Shown: in pieces, positions 38,380 through 45,782 of the stretch
How the letters are laid out: each line of letters opens with the position of its first letter
Position numbering within the stretch: position 1 is the first letter of the stretch
NCBI RefSeq assembly: GCF_003314435.2
Contig: NZ_QNVY02000002.1
Location: 496,001-560,000, forward strand
Direction: 5' to 3'
Source: Flavobacterium petrolei
Lineage (GTDB): Bacteria > Bacteroidota > Bacteroidia > Flavobacteriales > Flavobacteriaceae
Length of the DNA: 64,000 nt
Program-made: the position numbers and the translations under genes
Notes under the pieces: model-generated
Seen by the model: only the letters and a program-made list of their open reading frames with translations
Database searches by the model: none
What the model was told of the DNA's origin: nothing

Positions 38380-39762
38380 ATGTCAGATAACAAAGTTATT
38401 CTAGGTAGCGAAGAATGGTGTTCTTTTCCAGAATTAGGGATTCCTACCATTAAAGCCCGAGTGGACTCGGGTGCAAAAACATCTGCTCTACATGCTATAA
38501 ACATTGCTCCATTCATTAAAAATGAAAGCAACTGGGTAAAATTTGACATTAACCCGATTCAAAATAATTTAAAAACGGTAATCCATTGTGAAGCACCATT
38601 AATTGATAAACGGATTGTTAAAAGTTCCAGTGGTTTTAGAGAACAACGTTATGTAATTCAAACAAATCTTCAAATTGGAAGTTCCAAGTGGCCAATAGAA
38701 ATGACGTTGACAAATCGAGATTCTATGGGTTTCAGAATGCTTTTGGGACGTGAAGCCATGAGCGGAAGAGTTCTCGTTGATCCGGAACAAAAGTATCTTT
38801 TGGGACAACCTACAACTGACACTTTAAAAGAATTATATAAAAATTCGGAAAAAGCAAGTTCTGGTTTACGAATCGGACTTTTAGCAAGTAATCCTGAATT
38901 GTACAGCAACAAGCGTATTATGGAAGCTGGTGAAATGCGTGGTCACGAAATGCACTTTCTAAACATCAAGGAATGCTACATGAAACTGGATGCAAAAACA
39001 CCAGAAATTCATTATCGTGGCGGTAAAATATTAAATCAATTTGATGCCATCATACCTAGAATAAGACCTAGTATCACTTTTTACGGATGCGCACTGACAC
39101 GACAATTTGAAGCCTTAAAAGTGTATTGTTTGAATTCATCAAATGCCATTACACAATCACGCGATAAATTGTATTCATTGCAATTGTTATTAAATCATGG
39201 TGTAGAAATTCCTACGACTGGTTTCGCTAATTCTCCTTTAGATACTGATGACTTGATAAAAATGGTTGGAGGTTCTCCTTTAATCGTAAAATTACTCGAA
39301 GGAACCCAAGGAAAAGGAGTCGTATTAGCAGAAACGAAAAAGGCCGCAGAAAGTGTAATTAATGCTTTCAAAAGTTTAAATGCCAATATATTAGTTCAAG
39401 AATTTATCAAAGAAGCTAACGGAAAAGATATTCGTTGTTTTGTAATTGACGGAAAAGTAGTCGCAGCCATTCAGCGCGAAGCAATGCCGGGCGAATTTAG
39501 AGCCAACATTCATCTTGGAGGAACAGCATCGGTTATAAAAGTAACTGCAGAAGAAAAACGTATTGCCATAAAAGCAACTAAAGCTATGGATTTGAAAGTA
39601 GCAGGAGTTGATATTATTCGTTCCGCAAAAGGGCCATTATTATTGGAAGTAAATTCATCCCCTGGATTAGAGGGAATTGAAGGCGCTACTAATAAAGATA
39701 TTGCCGGCGAAATGATCAAAGCAATTGAAAAAAATTTCAAACAAAAAACAGATTTGAAATAG
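38380..39762 (+). CDS. RimB-RimK fusion: retropepsin-like Zn_protease domain plus ATP-grasp glutamate ligase
   Basis: A 460-residue fusion. The N-terminal 150 residues match the Zn_protease/RimB domain, with its retropepsin-like [13 protein letters not shown] motif. The C-terminal part is a RimK ATP-grasp ligase, with [20 protein letters not shown] (ATP lysine region), [18 protein letters not shown] and the magnesium-binding [12 protein letters not shown]. RimK adds glutamate residues to the ribosomal protein S6 tail or related targets, and RimB trims them in Proteobacteria. One chain here could therefore add and remove the modification. The target in this organism is unknown. DUF421 follows 85 nt later. 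Confidence 0.88.
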   Translation: MSDNKVILGSEEWCSFPELGIPTIKARVDSGAKTSALHAINIAPFIKNESNWVKFDINPIQNNLKTVIHCEAPLIDKRIVKSSSGFREQRYVIQTNLQIGSSKWPIEMTLTNRDSMGFRMLLGREAMSGRVLVDPEQKYLLGQPTTDTLKELYKNSEKASSGLRIGLLASNPELYSNKRIMEAGEMRGHEMHFLNIKECYMKLDAKTPEIHYRGGKILNQFDAIIPRIRPSITFYGCALTRQFEALKVYCLNSSNAITQSRDKLYSLQLLLNHGVEIPTTGFANSPLDTDDLIKMVGGSPLIVKLLEGTQGKGVVLAETKKAAESVINAFKSLNANILVQEFIKEANGKDIRCFVIDGKVVAAIQREAMPGEFRANIHLGGTASVIKVTAEEKRIAIKATKAMDLKVAGVDIIRSAKGPLLLEVNSSPGLEGIEGATNKDIAGEMIKAIEKNFKQKTDLK

Positions 39763-39847
39763 TATTATACCAACCTTGAATTTGTAAAAAATTTATTTAA
39801 GTTTTGGTCATTCTTAAAGTTAAAAACAAAATAGTAAACCTAAAAAA

Positions 39848-40363
39848 ATGAACGAGTACCTTGCTATAATTCTTCGCAGTAGTGCCGTTTATTTTTTTAT
39901 GGTTATCGCTTTACGCCTTTTTGGCAAGAAAGAATTGTCTCAATTGAACACTGCTGATGTAATATTAATTCTACTCATCAGTAACTCCGTTCAAAATGCA
40001 ATGGTTGGAAACGATACCAGTTTATGGGGAGGCTTAGCCGCGGCTTCGGTCCTTTTTAGCATTAATTTTATTTTAAAGAAATTAATGTATAAATATCCCC
40101 GATTCAGTGATTTCATGCAAGAAAAACCAGAAATCCTGATACACGATGGTAATTTGGATTTTAAATCTTTAAGCAAATTAAATATCACATCGGATGAATT
40201 AAAAGAAGCCATGCGCGAACATGGAATCGAATATTTTAAAGATGTAAAACTCGCAATGCTAGAAATTGATGGAAATATTAGTATCATTTCGGGCAACCAA
40301 AATTTAAAACAAACGTATCACAAGCGCAAACACATTCACAAAAGTTTAAGCGGGATAAACTAA
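39848..40363 (+). CDS. DUF421 (YetF-like) membrane protein
   Basis: A 171-residue protein with three N-terminal membrane segments, the SQLNTADVILILLISNSVQNAM motif typical of DUF421/YetF, and a soluble C-terminal domain (SKLNITSDELKEAMREHGIEYFKDVKLAMLE). Members of this family are small inner-membrane proteins linked in other bacteria to stress or spore physiology, with no established reaction. It lies downstream of the RimB-RimK fusion on the same strand. Confidence 0.9.
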   Translation: MNEYLAIILRSSAVYFFMVIALRLFGKKELSQLNTADVILILLISNSVQNAMVGNDTSLWGGLAAASVLFSINFILKKLMYKYPRFSDFMQEKPEILIHDGNLDFKSLSKLNITSDELKEAMREHGIEYFKDVKLAMLEIDGNISIISGNQNLKQTYHKRKHIHKSLSGIN

Positions 40364-40420
40364 AGGAAATAGTAATCGCAGATCAATTTTCGTTATTTTT
40401 AGATTTACAAAACACTTAAT

Positions 40421-40730
40421 ATGTCGAATATAAAACTAATAATAGAAGAGCGCCCGAGTAATATTGGCAACTTTATGGTGGGAAGATTACTTCCGTTTCG
40501 AGAAAAAAGAATGGTTGGGCCATTTGCATTTATTAATCACTGATAAGACGACTATCTATATTTGTGGAGGAGAACCTTTCCCAGAAGAACGAACTATCTA
40601 CTGGAATTTTGTGGCTTCAACCAAAGAATTGATTGAGCAAGCCAAAGAAAAATGGTTGGCACAAACCTTTGAAAAAATTCCTGGTGAAACTGAATTTGTT
40701 CCACTTCCGGAGCAAATTAAAAAACAATAA
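40421..40730 (+). pseudogene. Pirin-family gene with a large internal deletion
   Basis: The first 40 codons from ATG 40421 give a pirin N-terminus (MSNIKLIIEERPSNIGNF, then REKRMVGPFAFINH) that stops at a TGA. The sequence then continues in another frame with a pirin C-terminus (YICGGEPFPEERTIYWNF, ending LPEQIKKQ, stop at 40728-40730). About 190 codons of the central double cupin are missing and the two halves are out of frame, so the gene is dead. Pirins are metal-binding cupins often found beside OsmC and GNAT genes, exactly as here. The loss looks recent because both ends are well preserved. Confidence 0.85.
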
Positions 40731-40740
40731 ATATTAAAAG

Positions 40741-41125
40741 ATGACAGCAAATATTGGCGCTGAACTTTACAAAACGGAAAAAGAATCTGAAACAAATTTG
40801 ATCATTTCTGATGAACCGGACGGAGCGGACAAAAAAGATTTAGGCTTTACGCCAAAAGAATTACTGGCTTCTTCCCTATCCACACTTGCACAGCAATCAC
40901 TTTGCGCCTGTATGCGAACAGAAAAGGCTGGAATTTAACCGATGTAAAAGTTGAACTCCGTTTTGAAGCTGATTCAGTAAAAACAAATTCAAAATATTTC
41001 GCAATATTAAATTACGCGGAGATATAGAAAAGGATCAAAAAGCGCGATTATTAATCATTGCAAATAAATGTCCGTTACACAAAATTTTAACCAATCCTAT
41101 CGAAATAACTACCACATTAAATTAG
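40741..41125 (+). pseudogene. OsmC-family protein gene broken by two frameshifts
   Basis: The first 65 codons read as an OsmC N-terminus (FTPKELLASSLSTLAQQSLC). The frame shifts near 40905 to NRKGWNLTDVKVELRF, then again near 41000 to RGDIEKDQKARLLIIANKCP and ends HKILTNPIEITTTLN (stop at 41123-41125). All segments of an approximately 130-residue OsmC/Ohr peroxidase domain are therefore present but not joined. It directly follows the deleted pirin gene. Sequencing error cannot be excluded for small indels, but the neighbouring pirin deletion supports genuine decay. Confidence 0.85.
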
Positions 41126-41131
41126 AAAGCC

Positions 41132-41413
41132 ATGACAATAGAACATTTAAACAAAACAAAAAACGGTCATTTCAAAGCGATTGATAATGAAAAGGAAGCC
41201 GGAAGAATGACCTATACTTGGGCAGGAACGGATAAATTTATTATTGACCATACTGAAGTAAATCCAGATTTTGCTGGACAAAACGTAGGTAAAAAAATGG
41301 TGTTGGAAGCCGTGCAATACGCAAGAGAAAACAATCTTAAAATTTTGCCTTTATGTCCTTTCGCAAAAAGCGTGTTTGATAAAACAAAGGATATACAAGA
41401 TCTATTGTTTTAA
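41132..41413 (+). CDS. Small GNAT-fold acetyltransferase (NATD1/YjdJ type)
   Basis: A 93-residue compact GNAT domain. The acetyl-CoA-binding pattern is seen in VNPDFAGQNVGKKMVLEAVQYARENNLKILPLCPFAKSVF, with the final conserved CPF and the short C-terminus of the NATD1 group. It follows the pirin and OsmC pseudogenes by 6 nt and is the only intact member of what was probably a three-gene unit. A terminator follows at 41437. Confidence 0.88.
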   Translation: MTIEHLNKTKNGHFKAIDNEKEAGRMTYTWAGTDKFIIDHTEVNPDFAGQNVGKKMVLEAVQYARENNLKILPLCPFAKSVFDKTKDIQDLLF

Positions 41414-41436
41414 TAAATAGAATTTTTTGAGCATAA

Positions 41437-41466
41437 AAAAAACCATTCTCAGAATGGTTTTTTTTA
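41437..41466. terminator. Terminator between GNAT gene and Pit transporter
   Basis: AAAAAAACCATTCT and GAATGGTTTTTTTT form a strong A/T-flanked stem between convergent genes, usable by both strands. Confidence 0.88.
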
Positions 41467-41483
41467 TGAATATTATTTTAGCA

Positions 41484-42830
41484 TTAAATAAAAATACTGA
41501 AAATATAATAAATTATTGCTGCTAATATAGCTGAAATTGGAATGGTTAAAACCCATGCCCACAACAAGCTTACGGTCATTCCCCATCGTACAGCTGAAAC
41601 TCTTTTAGTAAGTCCAACTCCAATGATAGATCCAGTAATCGTATGCGTTGTACTTACAGGAACTTTAAAATGCTCCGTAAAATACAAAGTTAATGCTCCT
41701 GCAGTTTCTGCAGCAACGCCTTCAAAAGAAGTTACTTTTGTAATCTTAGAACCCATTGTTTTTACAATTTTCCAACCACCACTCAAAGTACCGGCAGCAA
41801 TTGCAGAGTAACATGCTAGCGGAATCCAGTCTGGCATTTTGAAAGCTCCATTTTCATCCGGAAGAACTACATCTAACCAATTCGGTAAGCTTTCCTGTGC
41901 GATACCACTAGTTTGAATATAAACAGTAACAGCCGCAGCTATAATACCCATTACTTTTTGGGAGTCATTTCCACCATGCCCTAAACTAAAAGCAGCTGAT
42001 GATAATAATTGCATTTTTTTTAACCAATACGTTGACTGATGCAGATTTAAGCTACTGAAAATTAAACAAAAAGAACTTACAGACAAAACAATAAATGCAA
42101 CTAAAAACCACTTAATATTGTGTGATTCAAAAACAACACTCCAAAACTGGGAGTCGAAACGTGGTTTCTTTATTTCATCAAAGTATACCATTTGACTTTC
42201 CACAAACCAAATAGTTAGCAACATTAATGAAACCGTAAATATTTTAGGATAAATACTTCTTTTCGATGCATTAAGAAGCCAAATTGAGATTAAATACGAC
42301 ATTAGGGCACCAATTAAAGGAGCCAAAACAATGAAGGCAATAATGATTAAAACCCCTGAAGGGAATCCTCCGTTTTTACCTGCGGTATACCAGTTTACAG
42401 TATCATACCAATACGCAGTATGAATTTCCGTTCCTTCAATTACTGCATATCCAAAAAAACCATGGACTGCAATAGCGTGTGCAATTGCTGCTCCAGCGAA
42501 TCCTCCAATAAGAGTATGTGAGGAACTGGAAGGGATCCCTTGCCACCAAGTGAATAAATTCCAAATAATTGCAGCTATAACTCCAGCAAGGATCACAACT
42601 AAATCAATTTCCAAGGTATTGGCAGTTTTCGCAACCGTATCAGCGACTCCAAAACCAAAAACCCAATAGGCCAAAAAGTTAAAAAAAGCTGCCCATACAA
42701 CTGCTTGAAACGGACTTAATACTTTTGTGGCAACAACCGTTGCTATAGCATTGGCAGCGTCATGAAAACCATTGATGTAATCAAAGATCAAAGCCAGCAC
42801 TATAATAACTATAAGTAGAGTAAATTCCAT
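41484..42830 (-). CDS. Pit-family inorganic phosphate transporter
   Basis: Low-affinity cation/phosphate symporter of 448 residues. The PiT signatures are FDYINGFHDAANAIATVVATK near the N-terminus and the matching ETAGALTLYFTEHFKVPVSTTHTITGSIIG near the C-terminus, with about 10-11 membrane segments. SLGHGGNDSQKVMGI lies between. It follows the DUF47 gene by 31 nt on the minus strand, the normal regulatory partner arrangement. Confidence 0.94.
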   Translation of the reverse strand: MEFTLLIVIIVLALIFDYINGFHDAANAIATVVATKVLSPFQAVVWAAFFNFLAYWVFGFGVADTVAKTANTLEIDLVVILAGVIAAIIWNLFTWWQGIPSSSSHTLIGGFAGAAIAHAIAVHGFFGYAVIEGTEIHTAYWYDTVNWYTAGKNGGFPSGVLIIIAFIVLAPLIGALMSYLISIWLLNASKRSIYPKIFTVSLMLLTIWFVESQMVYFDEIKKPRFDSQFWSVVFESHNIKWFLVAFIVLSVSSFCLIFSSLNLHQSTYWLKKMQLLSSAAFSLGHGGNDSQKVMGIIAAAVTVYIQTSGIAQESLPNWLDVVLPDENGAFKMPDWIPLACYSAIAAGTLSGGWKIVKTMGSKITKVTSFEGVAAETAGALTLYFTEHFKVPVSTTHTITGSIIGVGLTKRVSAVRWGMTVSLLWAWVLTIPISAILAAIIYYIFSIFI

Positions 42831-42861
42831 AAATTATAATTTCAGAATAAAACCGATTGAA

Positions 42862-43506
42862 TTAAGAATGTTTTACAGAAATAGATTCTAGAACACCTGC
42901 TACGCTCTTACACTTATCAGTTGCTGTTTCTAAAACTGACAATACTTCTTTGTACTTGATAATGTTTTTAGCATCCGTTTCATTTTCGAATAAATCAAGG
43001 ACTGCTTTATCATAAACATTGTCTGACTTATTCTCTAACTTATTGATTTTAAGACAAGCATCAGTAATATTCTTCATTTTTTTCAAATCTCTCAATTCTC
43101 TTACTGCCACATCAATATTCTGACATGCCTCAAGATTAATCTCGGTCAATTTTCTGATAGATTTTGTAATTTTATCTACTTGATACAATCGCATTCTACT
43201 CGCTGCACCATGAAGATTACCCGCTACATTGTCTATTGAAGTTATTAATGAATAAATATCCTCTCTATCAAACGGTGTAATAAAATTTCTACTCAACTCA
43301 AGATTGGTTTGACGGGTTATATCCTCCCCTTTTTGCTCTAAAACATCGATTTTCTGAAAAAGAACTTCACGCTCTTTCAAAGGAAGGTTTACAGCTTCGT
43401 GCAAATTTGTAGCAATTTCAATTAAATTACTTGATGCTTGTTCAAAAAGCGGAAAGAACTTTTTGTCTTTAGGAACCAAAAATTGGAAAAAATTATTTAT
43501 GTTCAT
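42862..43506 (-). CDS. DUF47 family (PhoU-like) phosphate-transport accessory protein
   Basis: A 214-residue helical protein of the DUF47/PhoU-like family, with NNFFQFLVPKDKKFFPLFEQ at the N-terminus and repeated helical pairs such as DVLEQKGEDITRQTNLELSR. Members sit with Pit transporters and are thought to regulate them. No membrane segment is present. The gene precedes the transporter by 31 nt. Confidence 0.92.
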   Translation of the reverse strand: MNINNFFQFLVPKDKKFFPLFEQASSNLIEIATNLHEAVNLPLKEREVLFQKIDVLEQKGEDITRQTNLELSRNFITPFDREDIYSLITSIDNVAGNLHGAASRMRLYQVDKITKSIRKLTEINLEACQNIDVAVRELRDLKKMKNITDACLKINKLENKSDNVYDKAVLDLFENETDAKNIIKYKEVLSVLETATDKCKSVAGVLESISVKHS

Positions 43507-43555
43507 TTCATTAAAATTTAGTCCGGCAAAATTACTTCATTATTTACTGCTAATG

Positions 43556-45070
43556 TTAAGCTAACATTAACAAATCATTTTCTATTTGAAAAGTGTTCAA
43601 AAAAGAGACCGTCTTTTCAATATCATAATGTAATATTCGGTCTTCTTTAATCAAAGGAACTTCTTCGCGATATGCGTTTAAAAACATTTCAATAAAATCG
43701 CTAGATTGTAATGGCCGTCTGTATTCAATCGCTTGCGAAGCATTCATTAATTCGATCGCTAAAATGCGTTCCAGATTATCCAAAACACGTAATGCTTTAG
43801 TAGCGGCATTGGCTCCCATACTGACATGATCTTCCTGCCCGTTACTGGAAACAATACTGTCCACACTGGCGGGAGTTGCCAGTTGCTTATTTTGGCTGGC
43901 AATACTTGCCGCTGTATATTGCGGAATCATCAAACCAGAATTCAAACCGGGATTGTCTACTAAAAATGCAGGAAGATTTCTAGTTCCTGAAATCAATTGA
44001 TACGTTCTTCGCTCTGAAATACTTCCCAATTCAGCTAAAGCAATAGCCATAAAATCTAAGGCTAAAGCCAAAGGCTGTCCGTGAAAATTCCCACCGGAAA
44101 TGATTTGGTCACTTTCAATAAAAATGTTAGGATTATCCGTAACCGAATTGATTTCTGTTTTAAACACTTTTTTCACATAATCAATTGCGTCTTTTGAAGC
44201 ACCATGAACTTGCGGCATGCATCGGAACGAATAAGGATCTTGAACATGATTTTTAGGTTGTTCGATAATTTCGCTTCCTTCTAAAAATCCTTTGATGCGG
44301 TTGGCCGTTACAATTTGTCCTTTATGAGGTCTTATAAAATGGATTAATTCATTAAATGGCTCGATTCTTCCATCAAAACCTTCAAGCGAAATTGTTCCTA
44401 TCAAATCAGCCAAATAAGAAAATTTGCTAACTTTCATCAAAATATGCGCGCCATACGCACTCATAAATTGCGTTCCGTTCAACAAAGCCAACCCTTCTTT
44501 TGATTGCAAAACAATGGGCTCCCAATTAAAATGTTTCAAAACTTCGCTTGAATGCACTTTTTTGCCTTCAAAATATACCTCTCCCTCGCCTAACAAAGGC
44601 AACGATAAATGCGCCAAAGGAGCCAAATCTCCCGAAGCTCCCAGTGAACCTTGTGTATAAATTATCGGCAGAATATCATTATTATAAAAAGCAATCAATC
44701 GTTCGACTGTTTGCAATTGAATTCCGGAATGACCATAACTTAACGATTGAATTTTAAGCAACAACATCAGTTTCACAATTTCAGTTGGCACTTCCTCGCC
44801 TGTCCCGCAAGAATGTGATTTCACTAAATTCTCTTGCAATTTTGACAAGTTCTCATTGGATATCTTAACATTACAAAGCGATCCAAAACCTGTATTTATA
44901 CCGTAAATAGGATCAGAATGCGATGCCATTTTTTTGTCTAAATAATCACGACATTTTTGAATATTTATTTTCGCCTCATCAGACAAAGCCAATAATTTTT
45001 GGTGAGAAACAATTTCGGTCAATTTTTCCAAGCTAAGTAATTCAGTACTAATATAATGCGTATTATCCAT
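43556..45070 (-). CDS. hutH: Histidine ammonia-lyase
   Basis: Deaminates histidine to urocanate. The 504-residue enzyme has the self-forming MIO cofactor triad A145-S146-G147 in GSLGASGDLAPLAH and the family segments YGINTGFGSL, VTDNPNI and QEDHVSMG. Length equals standard HAL. No other hut gene is adjacent, so the pathway is split or the enzyme has another role. A tyrosine ammonia-lyase variant cannot be excluded from sequence inspection alone. Confidence 0.94.
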   Translation of the reverse strand: MDNTHYISTELLSLEKLTEIVSHQKLLALSDEAKINIQKCRDYLDKKMASHSDPIYGINTGFGSLCNVKISNENLSKLQENLVKSHSCGTGEEVPTEIVKLMLLLKIQSLSYGHSGIQLQTVERLIAFYNNDILPIIYTQGSLGASGDLAPLAHLSLPLLGEGEVYFEGKKVHSSEVLKHFNWEPIVLQSKEGLALLNGTQFMSAYGAHILMKVSKFSYLADLIGTISLEGFDGRIEPFNELIHFIRPHKGQIVTANRIKGFLEGSEIIEQPKNHVQDPYSFRCMPQVHGASKDAIDYVKKVFKTEINSVTDNPNIFIESDQIISGGNFHGQPLALALDFMAIALAELGSISERRTYQLISGTRNLPAFLVDNPGLNSGLMIPQYTAASIASQNKQLATPASVDSIVSSNGQEDHVSMGANAATKALRVLDNLERILAIELMNASQAIEYRRPLQSSDFIEMFLNAYREEVPLIKEDRILHYDIEKTVSFLNTFQIENDLLMLA

Positions 45071-45516
45071 TTTGATAGTGTTTAAAAGGTAAAATTGAAT
45101 AAATCTTTATAATTACACAACATTTATTGATAATAATTTAAATTTAATAGTTAAACAAAACTAAAAATTAGATTTCAGGCAAATATTCTTATACGAGTGC
45201 AAAACACTAATTTTAATTGCCACTTTTCACTGCCTTTACTAAAAACCAAAAGTGAGTAGACAAATAAACAAACGCGTTTTACCTATTTTGACTTTAATTA
45301 GGAGGGAATTACATCCTTTTGATTCAATAAAAAAGATACTAGCATGCTAAACCAATTTGAAAAATATGCTGATTTATAAGAATAGCTTCATCAAGGACTT
45401 GATAAACCATACAATATTTCATAATCCTCAAATAGCATCGAATATTTTCAAATATTCGCAAAAACAAAATTAAACGCACTGCTTTTTATAAAAAAATGTA
45501 CTTTTGGAAGATCAAA

Positions 45517-45621
45517 ATGGTAAACAATAAAGCTACATATCACTCTTCGATAACAACTCAAATCTGGGTTGGCACTGCTATTACGTTTACTACAACAACT
45601 ACAACTACCCCTTTGGGGTAA
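45517..45621 (+). CDS. Threonine operon leader peptide (attenuator)
   Basis: A 34-codon ORF, ATG at 45517 and TAA at 45619, ending 161 nt before thrA. It encodes 12 threonines, including seven consecutive Thr codons (codons 25-31; TFTTTTTTTPLG), plus several isoleucines (for example SITTQIW, GTAITF). Such Thr/Ile-rich peptides control thrABC attenuation in Enterobacteria by ribosome stalling when charged tRNA is scarce. This sequence is unrelated in detail but equivalent in position and composition. An in-frame ATG at 45496 would extend it by seven residues. The overlapping TACTTTTG (45499-45506) may be the -7 box, favouring the shorter form. Confidence 0.75.
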   Translation: MVNNKATYHSSITTQIWVGTAITFTTTTTTTPLG

Positions 45622-45658
45622 ATTTTCAACATATAATCCTATTATTATATTTTTTTTT
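45606..45658 (+). promoter_or_regulatory. Candidate attenuator structures after the Thr leader
   Basis: TACCCC-TTT-GGGGTA (45606-45620) forms a tight GC-rich hairpin overlapping the last leader codons. It is followed by ATATAAT-CCTATT-ATTATAT (45631-45650) and T8 (45651-45658), which resembles an intrinsic terminator, although its stem is only A/U. The arrangement fits transcription attenuation, but the exclusive alternative pairings were not established. Confidence 0.5.
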
Positions 45659-45782
45659 CGGAAGAAAGAAAGTTCTTGGGTATATAATAAATATTGCATT
45701 TTCAAAAAAAAAAACAACACACACAATTAAATCGTCTGCAACAACTAAATAGCGATTTATTATTACATTAAAATAACTTGAT

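Larger units (their letters stand above)
45071..45782. other. Long leader region upstream of thrA
   Basis: 712 bp between divergent hutH and thrA. The left 425 bp shows no recognised feature beyond promoter-like AT-rich DNA. The right part holds the Thr-rich leader peptide (45517-45621), two candidate hairpins (45606-45620, 45631-45650) and a T8 tract (45651-45658). Confidence 0.6.
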
